Assembly (NCBI GenBank): GCA_965140355.1 | Contig: OZ223193.1 | Span: 62,001-126,000, forward strand | Direction: 5' to 3' | Length of the DNA stretch: 64,000 nt | Origin: Acetobacterium sp965140355 | GTDB lineage: Bacteria; Bacillota; Clostridia; Eubacteriales; Eubacteriaceae | Part shown: in pieces, positions 27,764 to 36,927 of the stretch | Layout of the letters: every line of letters begins with the position of its first letter | Position numbering within the stretch: position 1 is the stretch's first letter | Program-made: the position numbers and the translations under genes | The notes under the pieces: generated by a model | The model's database searches: none | Seen by the model: the letters and a program-made list of their open reading frames with translations, nothing else | What the model was told of the DNA's origin: nothing

Positions 27764-28048
27764 CTACTTTCGTCCTATGATCAGCGCTGCCTGCTTTAAA
27801 ATGTCGTTTTCCATTAATAAACGTTGGTTTTCTTTTCTCAAGCGGATCAGTTCATTTTCTTCATCAGTGCGGTTGTCATTTTCTTTGAATGAGCCTGAAG
27901 ACTGATGTTGTTTGATCCACTTATCGAGTGACGATGCCGTCAAATCATATTCTTTAACAATTTCACTTCGGGGTTTTCCGTTAAGGTACAACTGCACCAT
28001 CTGGTTTTTGAATTCATCGATAAAACTTCGTCTTGCTCTTTTGGTCAT
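27764..28048 (-). CDS. IS3-family OrfA (helix-turn-helix)
   Basis: 94 residues with an HTH_Tnp_1 domain (FIDEFKNQMVQLYLNGKP, EYDLTASSLDKWIKQH) and a leucine-zipper-like C-terminus (ELIRLRKENQRLLMENDILK). Ends in IIGRK just upstream of orfB. Complete but paired with a truncated OrfB. Confidence 0.85.
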   Translation of the reverse strand: MTKRARRSFIDEFKNQMVQLYLNGKPRSEIVKEYDLTASSLDKWIKQHQSSGSFKENDNRTDEENELIRLRKENQRLLMENDILKQAALIIGRK

Positions 28049-28088
28049 TTGGCAGGTCTCCTTTATTTGTTGTTTTTATTTTACCTGC

Positions 28089-28335
28089 CCACAATTTTAT
28101 TGTCCAGTTTATTGTAGCCTATCCAATTTTCAGAAGCGTCCATAAAGCATTTCACTTGAAAATTAATATCAAGAATTATCGGACATGTGAAAGAGTACAT
28201 GTTTTAAGAATGTAGTAATATATTCTTAAATTTTCATCAAAAAATAAAGCGCCTTTTCATCTATTTTAGAATTTATTTTATCACAAAAATAACCTGTCCA
28301 TACATGATCTCAAAATTATTATCCAGTTTATTAAA
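28089..28335. repeat. Paired IS-end-like repeats
   Basis: TTATTGTCCAGTTTATTGTA (28089) and TTATTATCCAGTTTATTAAA (28315) are near copies, and TGTCCATACATGATCTCAAA (28293) resembles 11127-11146. They look like leftover ends of IS3-type elements. Confidence 0.4.
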
Positions 28336-28894
28336 GTTTAATATTGAACTATACTTCGACCTTCGAAAAGAATTTTGGGAATTATTACCTTTTCGCAATC
28401 AGGATGATTCATTAACAATAATCTAATCGCTCTTACAGCTGAGTAAACACTCTGCATTAATTCTTTTTGATCTTCCCATATTGTTTCATCGTACAGATTA
28501 TCATATAACTGATGCGCTGGTTTTTGCCTGATTTTCCTAAGCATTTTCAATGGTTTAATAATGGTCTCTTCTATTTTTTCAGCTGATACATTTTTAGAAA
28601 ACCATTCACTCATTATCACTAGTGTTCCCTTATTAAAATCGTCCTCAGTTTTTCTTTCAACTGATACTATAAGATTTTCATCTCTAGCAAATGCTTCTGG
28701 TTCTAAATTATTAATAACTAATTTTTCTAATGTGTTAATAAAATTATAATAATTTTCGCGAGTTGGCAATAGAATAATATGATAATTAATTGGCCGATCT
28801 TCTTTATCCATAGTATTATACGCGAATTCTTCTTTATAAATTTTGGGAATATTAACACACTCACACATTTTGTTAATAAAATGAATTTCCATTA

Positions 28895-29764
28895 GGGTGT
28901 GTCTGAAAAATCAAAATGCTGTTCATTTTGCTAAAAGCCAGATTGCGGCAATATAAACAAAGGCATAAAACGAAGATGCCAACTTATCATATCGTGTTGC
29001 GACGCTTCGAAAATGCTTGATTTTATTGAAAAAGCATTCAACCAGATGGCGTTCTTTATAAAGTCACCAGTCACAATCCCATGGTTCTTTAGTATTTGAT
29101 TTTGGCGGAATTGTATAGACGGATTCTTGTGAAGTGATGTAAGTTCTGATCTCTTTAGTTCCGTAAGCTTTATCGCCCAGGATATTAGCACTTTTTATAT
29201 CAATATTTGATAACAGATCGATCGCAACGGTATTGTCGTTAACTTTACAACCACAAAGTTTAAAATGAATCATATTTTCCAGGGCGTCAACGACTGCGTG
29301 AATTTTAGTCGTCGCCCCTACTTTTTCCGATGTATTGATTCATTTCTGCGTTCACAGCCCTTTTTTAGCACCAGCACGATGCTGATGCGCTTTTACAATG
29401 GTTGAATCAATGCTGAGATTTTCGAAATCAGCATCGGTATTTAAGGCATAAAAAACATTGGCCAGTGTTTCATCATCACGCCATTTACAGAAACGGCTGT
29501 AGACCGTTTTCCACGAACCAAAACGCTCGGGAAGATCCCGCCACGCAGCACCACTTCGTGCAATCCATAAAATTGCGTTGAAGATTAACCGATTATCTTT
29601 TGGTGGACGACCTGTTTTGGCTTTGGGAAATAAATCTTTGATCTGTTCCCATTGTTCATCTGTAATTTCATAGCGTTTTGATGGCATCATACTTCTCCCA
29701 GCGTTTTTGTTTTATTCTAAAACGCATTGTGGATATTGTAAAGCATTAGTTTTCAGACACACCC
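28895..29764 (-). mobile_element. IS5-family (IS427 type) insertion sequence
   Basis: 870 bp, with ends GGGTGTGTCTGAAAA at 28895 and TTTTCAGACACACCC ending at 29764, a perfect 15-bp inverted repeat, and a TA duplication (28893-28894 and 29765-29766). The transposase inside is broken in several places, so the copy is immobile unless helped in trans. Confidence 0.93.
28923..29690 (-). pseudogene. IS5-family transposase with multiple lesions
   Basis: The N-terminal 112 residues (MMPSKRYEITDEQWEQ, then RSGAAWRDLPERFG and LSIDSTIVKAHQH) end at 29352. IS427-group elements make their transposase by a frameshift, and AAAAAAG lies here (about 29361). A further lost base near 29325 and a TGA in place of Trp at 29064 after WDCDW break the downstream part (KIHAVVDAL, GDKAYGTKEI, YKERHLVECFF). 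So the transposase is dead. Confidence 0.85.
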
Positions 29765-30323
29765 TAGCAGAGCATTAAAGATTGAAATATCTTCTACCCA
29801 TTCACCATATATAAGATTTTTTATAAAACCATTGTTAGGATAATAATCCTCGGAATTTTCAAGTAAATATGAATACCAATGTCCTTGTGCTTTTTTTGAT
29901 ATTTTTGCCAAGTCAGATGCAAATGCTACGATAGCTCTTTTCTCTAGATTATCCTTCTCATAAGCATGTCCAAAATTTTTTATATATTCACTGTCTTCAG
30001 TTTTATTATTAAACGCATCCTTTACTGATATACTACCTCGATAATCTGAATAAGATATATAATATTTTGGATTACTAAAATACCGTTCTAGAACGTAAAC
30101 ATTAAAATAAACAGTTTTTAAATAATCTCCATTCGCAATTGATTTAAATATATTATCCATAACTCAATATCTCCAAATTGAATATTTCTGACTGAATAAA
30201 TAGCCTGTCTAAACATACCGTAAATATTGCAGTATACTTTTTTTAAATTATGCTTCACATCAGTATTGTATTCATTGTAAGATTAATGCGCGTTTCTGTC
30301 AACTTATGAATTTAATCATGAAA

Positions 30324-30565
30324 CTAATGCTCTTTGCCCTCAACAAACCATCTCGGTTTCTCATAATAGACATAAACATCTTTATTCTTAATTCGACAGA
30401 GATCCCGGATACCTTGACCCCTACCTTCAAAGACGATCTAGGCCGGATATCAAAGATAAAGTCAACGTCAAAAGCTCGGCCATCCTCCCACAATATTTTT
30501 AGTGGTGTAATTTTTCCATTTTCTTCAAATTTTGCAATTACCAGCACAAATTTCTTTACGGCCAT
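30324..30565 (-). pseudogene. Small conserved protein associated with a Y-family polymerase, frameshifted
   Basis: Starts with ATG at 30565 behind AAGGAG and reads MAVKKFVLVIAKFEENGKIT, then GRAFDVDFIFDIRPRSSLKV. At about 30425 the frame breaks; the next frame continues GIRDLCRIKNKDVYVYYEKP and WFVEGKEH to a TAG at 30324. A full-length product would be about 80 residues. It follows the polymerase remnant by 14 bp, an arrangement seen next to UmuC/DinB-like genes in Firmicutes as far as I recall. A second decayed copy is at 34142. Confidence 0.6.
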
Positions 30566-30579
30566 AAAAACATCTCCTT

Positions 30580-31045
30580 CTAAAAATATGAAATAGAATA
30601 AATGACATGATCTTTTTTAGCATCCAGACAACCCATCTGATCATCAATCGTTATGGCTCGACGCACAGCCAGCCAGATTGCCAACGCGTTTTTTCAGGTC
30701 ATCCACGGCATCATCCAACCTTACCTGTCGCACCCGTAATTCTTCATTGCCAAACACATCCAGTTGAATAGGTGTTGAATCCAGTACCAAATCGATAACC
30801 CTCACGCCTATGGATCGGGTATCCGAACTGAAGTCATAGTTTCTTATAAACAAATCAATGACAGCTCTGGCAATTTCATTGGTCAGATCCGATGGCTTCT
30901 GGAGCTTCTTTTGCCTAGTGAAGCTATGCAGCTCTTTATTTCGAACATGAATGGCCACAGTCTGGCAATAACAGCCGGTTTCCCTTAATACACATGGCCA
31001 CGCTCTCGGTGAGCATATAAATGAAGATATTTACGTCATTCGCGA
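30580..31045 (-). pseudogene. C-terminal remnant of a Y-family DNA polymerase (UmuC/DinB-like)
   Basis: The minus strand reads IYMLTESVAMCIKGN, then after a shift GCYCQTVAIHVRNKELHSFT, then TRSIGVRVIDLVLDSTPIQL, then after another shift VRRAITIDDQMGCLDAKKDH. This matches the little-finger domain and C-terminus of Y-family lesion-bypass polymerases. The catalytic palm is absent; the frame starts beside the GTGCGAC repeat. At least two frameshifts. It is a dead remnant of a gene probably carried by an integrated element. Confidence 0.7.
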
Positions 31046-31048
31046 ATG

Positions 31049-31246
31049 TACTGGTTATCCAAAAAGTCTTAAAAAGGTGCGACAAAAAGTAGGATAAAAG
31101 TGCGACAAAAATAGGGGCAAAATAACCAGAAATAGCCAGAAATTTTCGATCTTTCACAGTCGGTCATACTTATAAGTAGAAAGAAAAAACAAAAAATAAA
31201 AAAAGAATCGCTAATTAAAGCCATTCTTCTAACTAAATATTATTTT
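31049..31246. repeat. GTGCGAC module and flank duplicated at 34348-34520
   Basis: GGTTATCCAAAAAGTC, two GTGCGACAAA units and ATAGGGGCAAAATAACCAGA are followed by about 130 bp that is identical to 34400-34520. It includes a terminator-like stem (AAGAATCGCTAATTAAAGCC with ATTCTT) reading on the minus strand. The duplication ends in the tRNA-Thr fragment. Confidence 0.75.
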
Positions 31247-31298
31247 TTACTGGAGCTAGCGGGGGGAATCGAACCCCCGACCTACTGATTACGAATCA
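31247..31298 (-). repeat. 3' fragment of tRNA-Thr(CGT): integration site remnant 1
   Basis: From CCA through the T arm to the anticodon loop, the sequence is identical to the intact tRNA-Thr at 52062-52137 and then diverges after ACGAATCA (plus strand). Such partial 3' copies arise when an element integrates into the tRNA gene and rebuilds its end. The flank (AGGTAAATGGCATATTAAAA, then GGACACAATTAGGACATT) is shared with copy 2. Confidence 0.85.
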
Positions 31299-31737
31299 AC
31301 AGGTAAATGGCATATTAAAAGCATTTCACAATCATTTTAGGACACAATTAGGACATTATTTTTTAATTTCCAAATTGTTTTACTTTCATTATTCTGTATA
31401 ACTAGTTGGTCTAATTTCTTAACTCCATTATCTAAAATGTATTATGGGGAGATAATTATGGCCCTCCTTTAGGTGAATGTTAACTTCCAGACCTTTTCCG
31501 ACTAAACGAGAAGAATACCACAGAACAGCTTGAAATCAAGCTGTTCTGTGGTTATTCTTTCCCACTAACATTTAGTCGGAAGTGAAACTTAAAGTTTTGG
31601 CATCAAAATTAGGCAAAAGCTTTATTTCATGCGGATTTGAACTTTTAGTCGGAATATCTAATGGAAGTTCACAGTGAATTGACATCCCAGAATAAAAATT
31701 CTACTCATGCCAAATGGCAATTCACTGGCATCAAAGT
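31299..31737. other. Intergenic region with a large nested inverted repeat
   Basis: No gene supported. At 31498-31579 CCGACTAAA and TTTAGTCGG enclose a second stem of about 21 bp (31512-31533 with 31536-31557, AATACCACAGAACAGCTTGA and its complement, two-base loop). TTTTAGTCGGAAT recurs at 31646. It could be a terminator pair or the folded end of a transposon. Confidence 0.55.
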
Positions 31738-31981
31738 TTACTTTTTAGGGACTTTATAGACATCGCCTGCGAATTTCTCATAGATAAAGACTTCGTAGGT
31801 CTCAATCTGATCTGGGAAAGGATCCCCATACATATAACATTCAAGAGTAGGCACTTCTTCTTTTCTGAGAAAAAACACAAAACTGGTGCTAGAATAAAAA
31901 TAGTACAAATCGAAATGAGAAAATCCAAAATTAATAAAAACATGGTACGATAAAATAATCGTACTGAAGGAGGATCTCATT

Positions 31982-32266
31982 ATGGCAAAACAACATGACA
32001 AACAATTCAAACTGGATGCAGTCCGGTACTATGAAGAACACAAGGAACTCGGGCTGCGTGGCTGCGCTGAAAATCTCGGTATTGGTTGCAGCACACTGGG
32101 GAAATGGAGCAGGGAATTTCAGAACACCGGTAATATTGAAAGTCGTGGTTCAGGTAATTATGCATCGGATGAAAGTAAAGAAATCGCACGATTAAAACGG
32201 GAGTTGCGGGATACTCAAGATGCATTGGATGTCTTAAAAAAGGCTATCGGCATTCTGGGAAAATAA
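31982..32266 (+). CDS. IS3-family OrfA
   Basis: 94-residue helix-turn-helix protein (AVRYYEEHKELGLRGCAENL, GIGCSTLGKWSREF) with a C-terminal heptad region (EIARLKRELRDTQDALDVLK). AAGGAGG lies before the ATG. The stop follows GGGAAAA, where ribosomes can shift to give OrfAB. Confidence 0.9.
   Translation: MAKQHDKQFKLDAVRYYEEHKELGLRGCAENLGIGCSTLGKWSREFQNTGNIESRGSGNYASDESKEIARLKRELRDTQDALDVLKKAIGILGK
32257..32266 (+). promoter_or_regulatory. Programmed -1 frameshift site between orfA and orfB
   Basis: G GGA AAA, an X XXY YYZ heptamer at 32257-32263, is directly followed by the orfA stop TAA. In the -1 frame the reading continues SGKITEAIYVEVTKNAEAA into orfB without a stop. Confidence 0.8.
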
Positions 32267-33177
32267 CCGAAGCGATTTATGTTGAGGTTACCAAAAATGC
32301 GGAAGCCGCTCATCACGAGAAGCGCCCGGTTTCCGTCTCCGGAATGCTGCAAAAATTGGGTGTATCACGAACCGGGTATCGTTCGTGGATCAACAGAAAA
32401 CCGTCAAATACTCAAAAACGACAGGAAGACATCAAATCCCAAATTGAGACCATTTACAACGACTCAAAGCAAAACTATGGTGCTCCAAAAATCGCTAAAA
32501 AACTGAAACAGAGCGGTGAAATAATCGCCGAGCGGACTGTCGGTAAATACATGAAAGAAATGGGGATTAAGGCCCAGTGGATCAAACCTTATACGATCAC
32601 GACTAAAGATTCTGACTTCAGTAAAAAACTCCGAAATATTCTTGACGAACAATTTAATCCCGAACGCCCCAATGCTGTCTGGTGCAGCGATATTACCTAT
32701 ATCTGGACAATGGACGGATTTTTTTATCTAACCAGTATCATGGATTTGTACTCCCGAAAAATCATTGCCTGGACACTGTCAAAAACAATGGCAGTTTCCT
32801 ATGTAATCGACACCGTCAATAAAGCTAAAAGTCGCCGAAAACTTGATGCGCCCTTGATCATTCACAGTGATCGCGGCAGTCAGTACGTTGCAAAAGAATA
32901 CCAGAAAGCAACGGCAAAAATGCAACGTAGTTATTCTAAAAAGGCCTATCCCTGGGATAATGCCTGCATTGAATCCTTTCATGCCATCATTAAACGTGAA
33001 TGGCTCAATCGCTTTAAAATCCTTGATTATAACCATGCTTACCGGCTGATCTTTGAGTATCTGGAAACGTTTTATAATACAACCCGTATCCATAGTCATT
33101 GCGATTATATGTCACCGGATAACTTTGAAAAACTTTTTGCTAAAATGCAAAACGAAGATTTACCAATAGCAGGTTAA
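32267..33177 (+). CDS. IS3-family OrfB transposase
   Basis: DDE integrase-core transposase. HTH_21 region with YGAPKIAKKLKQSGEIIAER, then the rve core: first Asp in CSDITYIWTMDGFFYLTSIM, second in HSDRGSQYVAKEYQ, Glu in DNACIESFHAIIKREWL (CIESFHA). Nearly full-length frame; the first ATG is at 32344 but the natural product is the OrfAB fusion through the slippery site. It appears intact, so this copy may be active and may be recent. Confidence 0.9.
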
Positions 33178-33573
33178 CATGACTGTGTTAAAACCTCATT
33201 TTAATTTGTACTAAATCTTGACATAGGACCACTATTAATAAAATCATAACTGTCAACAGGCGGACGTTCAATCACTCTTGGGAACTCTTCGATAATGTAT
33301 CCACATTTATGAAGATAGAAAAGTAAAATATAGAACCAGCATGCATCTTCAATATTAAGATTCTCATTTTCGGGCTAGCACAACTTTCGGAATTTTTCTA
33401 TCACATCATCTATATCATCTACAAAAAATTCATAAACATTGGTCTCTTGACTCCCTTCGAATATATTGAATGTGCTATTTACATTCTTAACTAATGTATA
33501 AAATCTATAGTAATACTCCTGTTCTGAAACATTTTCCAAATAAAACATTCTTAAATCCATCTGATATCCCCTC

Positions 33574-34065
33574 TTACAAATCAAAATTAAATTGTTTGCT
33601 AAAATTTATCATACTACTAAAAATTATTGCTGGTATGCTTAGACTAGCAGGGCGCTTCAAACGCTTGGCATTCTTCAAAAGGCTATCAAGATGTTGCTTA
33701 TCTGCAATCGCAAAGTGTCTGATACACTCGGATCCAGTTCTCAGATAATTCTGATTAATTGAATTTTTTATGTAGAATACGTTCTTAATGGGCATTCCAC
33801 ACACTTCACACCGTACTTTTTTATCATCTGATAGTATATCAACGCTTTGGCTTGTATCGATTTCCCATTCATTTTTTGCCTGGGTTACGATATCGTTTCG
33901 CATCCTGTAGATATTTAATTCTTCTATCGTGGCTTTTTCTTTTTTCAATATCTGCTCATCAATGGTTGTATGTTTTTCCAGTCTTTTTTTGAGCAAAGGA
34001 TAGTCGTTTATCACATGGCTGAACAATAACAAATTCCGTTCTTTTTTAATAATCAGCTTTTTCAA
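33574..34065 (-). CDS. Hypothetical protein with a CxxC zinc-knuckle
   Basis: 163 residues, family not recognised. An N-terminal helical half is followed by CEVCGMPIKNVFYIKNS and GSECIRHF, which together look like a four-ligand zinc site (Cys, Cys, Cys, His). It is basic overall. Its gene precedes the small pseudogene at 33560 by 13 bp. Located between two tRNA-Thr fragments, so it is cargo of a small integrated element. Confidence 0.6.
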   Translation of the reverse strand: MKKLIIKKERNLLLFSHVINDYPLLKKRLEKHTTIDEQILKKEKATIEELNIYRMRNDIVTQAKNEWEIDTSQSVDILSDDKKVRCEVCGMPIKNVFYIKNSINQNYLRTGSECIRHFAIADKQHLDSLLKNAKRLKRPASLSIPAIIFSSMINFSKQFNFDL

Positions 34066-34141
34066 ATGAACCTCCCCTATGGTATTGTATTTATTGTAAG
34101 ATTAATGAGCTGTCTTGTCAATTGATGAAATAATTCTGCAA

Positions 34142-34345
34142 TTAACACTCTTTGTTCTCAACAAGTCATTCTGGCTTCTCATAATAGCTATAAATGTCTT
34201 TATTTTTATTCAACAAAGATCCCCGTGTCCCCTTGCCTCCTACCTTCAAAAACGGTCTAGGCCGGATATCAAAGATATAGTCAACGTCAAACACTCTCGG
34301 CCATCTTTGCACAATACCTTCATTGGAATGATCTTTCCATCTTGT
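34142..34345 (-). pseudogene. Second decayed copy of the polymerase-associated small protein
   Basis: VDYIFDIRPRPFLKVGGKG and later NKNKDIYSYYEKP match the protein at 30324-30565. It has a stop after YEKPE and a changed N-terminus. It also lies directly beside a GTGCGAC module and a tRNA-Thr fragment, as does the first copy. Confidence 0.65.
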
Positions 34346-34347
34346 AT

Positions 34348-34520
34348 TGGTTATCCAAAAGGTCTTTAAAAAAGTGCGACAAAAATAGGGGCAAAATAAC
34401 CAGAAATAGCCAGAAATTTTCGATCTTTCACAGTCGGTCATACTTATAAGTAGAAAGAAAAAACAAAAAATAAAAAAAGAATCGCTAATTAAAGCCATTC
34501 TTCTAACTAAATATTATTTT
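34348..34520. repeat. GTGCGAC module and flank, second copy
   Basis: GGTTATCCAAAAGGTCTTTA, one GTGCGACAAA unit, ATAGGGGCAAAATAACCAGA and 130 bp that are the same as 31113-31246. One of the two GTGCGAC units has been lost. Confidence 0.75.
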
Positions 34521-34574
34521 TTACTGGAGCTAGCGGGGGGAATCGAACCCCCGACCTACTGATTACGAATCAGT
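34521..34574 (-). repeat. 3' fragment of tRNA-Thr(CGT): integration site remnant 2
   Basis: Same tRNA 3' part as at 31247, matching the intact tRNA at 52062 until ACGAATCAGT, after which it diverges. Followed by AGGTAAGTGGCATATTAAAA and GGACACAATTAGGACATT as in copy 1. Together with the intact gene it brackets 34521-52062. Confidence 0.85.
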
Positions 34575-34680
34575 AGGTAAGTGGCATATTAAAAGCATTT
34601 AATAGTCGCAAAAGGACACAATTAGGACATTATTTTTTAATTTCTAAATCGCCTTGCTTTCGAGAGCCGTCATCCTTTAT

Positions 34681-35071
34681 GTAGGGCACTTGTTGCCAGC
34701 GTTAATATGCACAAATTAATTAAGAATCACTTTATCTTCATTGTCACTTTACCTAGTGGAAGCGATCCGTACCGAATCGAAGTCCCAATTTGCTTTTCAT
34801 AATTGCTCTAAGTAAATCGTTCAAATATATGGCGTGCCCTAGGGGATAGGAACCCCCAGACCTTCCGGTTCGTAGCCTTATTAGTTTAAATTATTCATTT
34901 GTTGATATACCGCCGTTTTGTTTGTTGTCTTTATCTGCTTTTGCTCATTTTTCTCTGCGATCAATGGGCAAAAAAAGAGGCAAACTTCTCAGTTCCTAAT
35001 TGTTATATATTAACCTAATTTCATAGTATTAAACATATTTTCAACAACAGCATTTGTGTACTTTGCATACT
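34681..35071. repeat. Repeat patchwork with a tRNA-Arg-like 3' fragment
   Basis: TGTAGGGCACTTGTTGCCAG repeats 8940. TTGTCACTTTACCTAGTGGA (34740) is related to 10985 and 46277. At 34830-34876 the minus strand reads CTACGAA as an anticodon loop, then a T-arm-like GGGGGTTCCTATCCCC and GCACGCCA, a likely 3' piece of tRNA-Arg(ACG). A similar, worse piece lies at 46377-46424. No gene is supported. Confidence 0.45.
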
Positions 35072-35886
35072 TTATATATAGGATAACTTCATTTGCAATG
35101 TATTGATTGCCCACAAAGGCAAATTAATCAGCCATTCTTCCTTCTTATAATCCATCATCGAGGTGCGAATTGATATTTCGGGACTGAATTTTTCATAATA
35201 GGTTTTTAAGCTTTTAGCTTTCAAATTGGTCTCAGCCTTGACCTCAATGGGAAACACATCGCTTCCATTATCAACAAGAAAATTAATCTCAGCACTTCCT
35301 CGATCATTTGTCCAGTAATAGGTTTCAATGCCCTCCAGCGTCTTTAACTGCTGGAGCACATATTGCTCTGTCAACGCACCTTTAAACTCTTTGAACAGAT
35401 CGTTACCATCAAGCAGAACTGTTTGATTCAGTCTAACCATACAAGATAGTAAACCAACGTCCAATATGAACAGTTTGAATGCTTTCAAGTCTTCATATGC
35501 CTTTAATGGCAGTCCCGGTGTTGTTACCCGTTGGACTTTGTGAACAAGACCGCAATCTGTCAGCCAGAGCATCGCCATTTCATAGTCTTTTGCCCGTGAC
35601 CCTTCTTTGATCAGACCATAGATAAACTTCTTGTTTTCTTTAGTGAGCTGGGACGGAATATTATTCCATAACATCCGAATCCGTGGGATCACTTCATTTG
35701 GAGCATGTTTCGAAAAATCCTGCTCATTGGCAGTCAGGATTCTCTTCTGTATCTCTCTTGCCTCATTAAAATCCTGATCATTTACAAAGTTGACGACGAC
35801 TTCCGGCATCCCACCAACAAAATAGTAATATTTGAGCAAGTCAATATATTCCTGTTTAAATGTGTTCCCCAACTCATAATCACCTT
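35072..35886 (-). pseudogene. C-terminal half of AAA/DUF4143 ATPase (duplicate of 7476-8795)
   Basis: From KGDYELGNTFKQEYIDLLKY to the end the sequence is nearly identical to the gene at 7476, including the stop and about 90 bp downstream. The N-terminal ATPase half is gone: at about 35886 the sequence switches into an AbiEii toxin gene. The longer open frame to 35992 is a chance fusion. Not functional as an ATPase. Confidence 0.88.
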
Positions 35887-36166
35887 TCGAATTCAATATT
35901 TTCTGCGTATGGATATTTTTTGCTGTAGTCATTCCAGATTTTTCGGCGTTCCTGGCTTTCAGAAATACTATCCAGATAAACAACGTAATCATCTACATAC
36001 TTGGTGCTTTCACGTTCTTCAGCTTTTTTCCTGATTGCCACTTTCAGTTCATCCCGATCTAGAGTGAGAATATAAAGGTCGTAATAGTCTCTTGCTCTGG
36101 TATTAGAAATATTTCTTCCCAATATTAATCCAATCTTTCAGTTGTCTGGGACTATTGATGGTCATG
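35887..36166 (-). pseudogene. AbiEii-type toxin remnant
   Basis: The gene starts at 36166 (MTINSPRQLKDWI, GGAGGTG upstream) and joins after about 14 codons, with a shift, to a C-terminal part (NTRARDYYDLYILTLDRDEL, then WNDYSKKYPYAENIEFE). The nucleotidyltransferase core is deleted, and the end is cut at the join with the ATPase fragment. Dead. Confidence 0.8.
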
Positions 36167-36754
36167 CTAACACCTCCATGTATTGATGTACCAGGGCTGA
36201 AATCTTAAAAATATCTGCATATGACTGAAGTTTAAAAATCTCTGTCCGGATAACGCATGTACTGCCGAACCGCCGTCAAAACAAGATCGGTGTCCAACTT
36301 ATCCTTTTTTCAGGCAATCACAGATGGTTCTCTCTTTATTATAAGCAACAATCGTATTTCCGTATGACAACTGCACACGCATTTTACCAATTCCATGAAA
36401 TTCTTTTTTCATATAAAAAAATTGATAATGATCATCCATTTTTAATAACCGGGTATTATAACCGGTGGGAATGGTCATCATCAGTTTCAACGGCGACCGA
36501 TCGCATAAATCATGGAGAAATAAAGCCGTTTCATGAGAGAAGATCCCTTTCTTACCGCGATACTGCATGATTAAATAATCATTTACCATTTGTTCTGCAT
36601 CAATGTAAATTCCTTTGCTGATTCGCTCGATTTTTCCTTCCAGCTCTAATCGGCGGAAGACCTTATTATCCATCCCTCGCTCAGCAAATTGTTTCGTCTC
36701 GACCACACCGTTATTCTTTTTTAGAGCATCCAAAATCACTTCTTTATTGGTCAT
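36163..36754 (-). pseudogene. AbiEi-type antitoxin, frameshifted
   Basis: Starts at 36754 (MTNKEVILDALKKNNGVVET) and is intact through ERTICDCLKK, where one extra base near 36303 creates a stop at 36299. The continuing frame reads DKLDTDLVLTAVRQYMRYPD, shifts again near 36231, then KLQSYADIFKISALVHQYME to a TGA that overlaps the toxin ATG (ATGA). So the original antitoxin-toxin coupling is still visible. It is only distantly related to the copies at 10197 and 45493. Confidence 0.8.
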
Positions 36755-36927
36755 TTGAGCACCTCTTTGTCTTTATTGTTCGTTTATATTATGTATTAAA
36801 AGACAAATGCCATTCAGCATTTTTTTGTCTTCATATACTTTTTTCAGTTAATCCTGAAATCACCTCTTGAATTTACCACTCTTCATGGAATGGTCTTTCC
36901 TTCTTGTACTAGTTTATAGCCAGTTTT

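Larger units (their letters stand above)
27099..28124 (-). mobile_element. Truncated IS3-family (IS150-like) element
   Basis: Holds orfA complete and orfB cut off after the CPYDNG motif. The right end lies near 28124: AATAAACTGGACAATAAA (minus strand) recurs in altered form at 28335, which suggests a second nested IS end. No left end is found because the element stops at 27099. Confidence 0.7.
28338..30160 (-). pseudogene. 316-residue hypothetical protein interrupted by IS5
   Basis: Two fragments, 30160-29767 and 28894-28338, join exactly in frame (EDISIFNALL then MEIHFINK) when the IS5 copy and one TA target duplication are removed. The restored length is 951 bp, 316 residues. The family is not recognised. 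The C-terminal part contains LRKIRQKPAHQLYDN, and RQKPAH fits the R-x4-H pattern of HEPN-type RNases, though this is only a short motif. Surroundings (defence gene, IS elements) are consistent with a defence role, which is speculation. Confidence 0.75.
31884..33231 (+). mobile_element. IS3-family insertion sequence with intact genes
   Basis: 1348 bp. Left end TGGTGCTAGAATAAAAATAG and right end (minus strand) TGGTCCTATGTCAAGATTTA share TGGT-CTA and a later TAGTACAAAT-AAATGAG block. No target duplication is evident (AAC and CTA outside). orfA and orfB are intact and a canonical slippery site joins them. Confidence 0.85.
31738..33560 (-). pseudogene. Small hypothetical gene with a TAG codon and an IS3 insertion
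   Basis: The gene begins at 33560 (MDLRMFYLENVSEQEYYY, AGAGGGGAT upstream) and meets TAG at 33375, but the same frame stays open beyond it (PENENLNIEDACWFYILLFY, then EEFPRVIERPP) up to the IS3 border at 33232. Past the IS, 31883-31738 holds a matching end (EVPTLECYMYGDPFPDQIET, then FAGDVYKVPKK). If one base is shared at the join, both parts form one product of about 155 residues. Family unknown. It follows the zinc-finger gene at 33574 by 13 bp, so the two formed an operon. Confidence 0.5.

Noticed and set aside
31049..34396. CRISPR array from GTGCGAC repeats
   Set aside because: Only one or two units per place, spacing irregular, no cas genes.
35887..35992. N-terminal 35 residues of the 306-codon frame as part of the ATPase
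   Set aside because: They come from toxin-gene DNA in the wrong frame; the match to the 7476 gene starts only at KGDYELGNTF.
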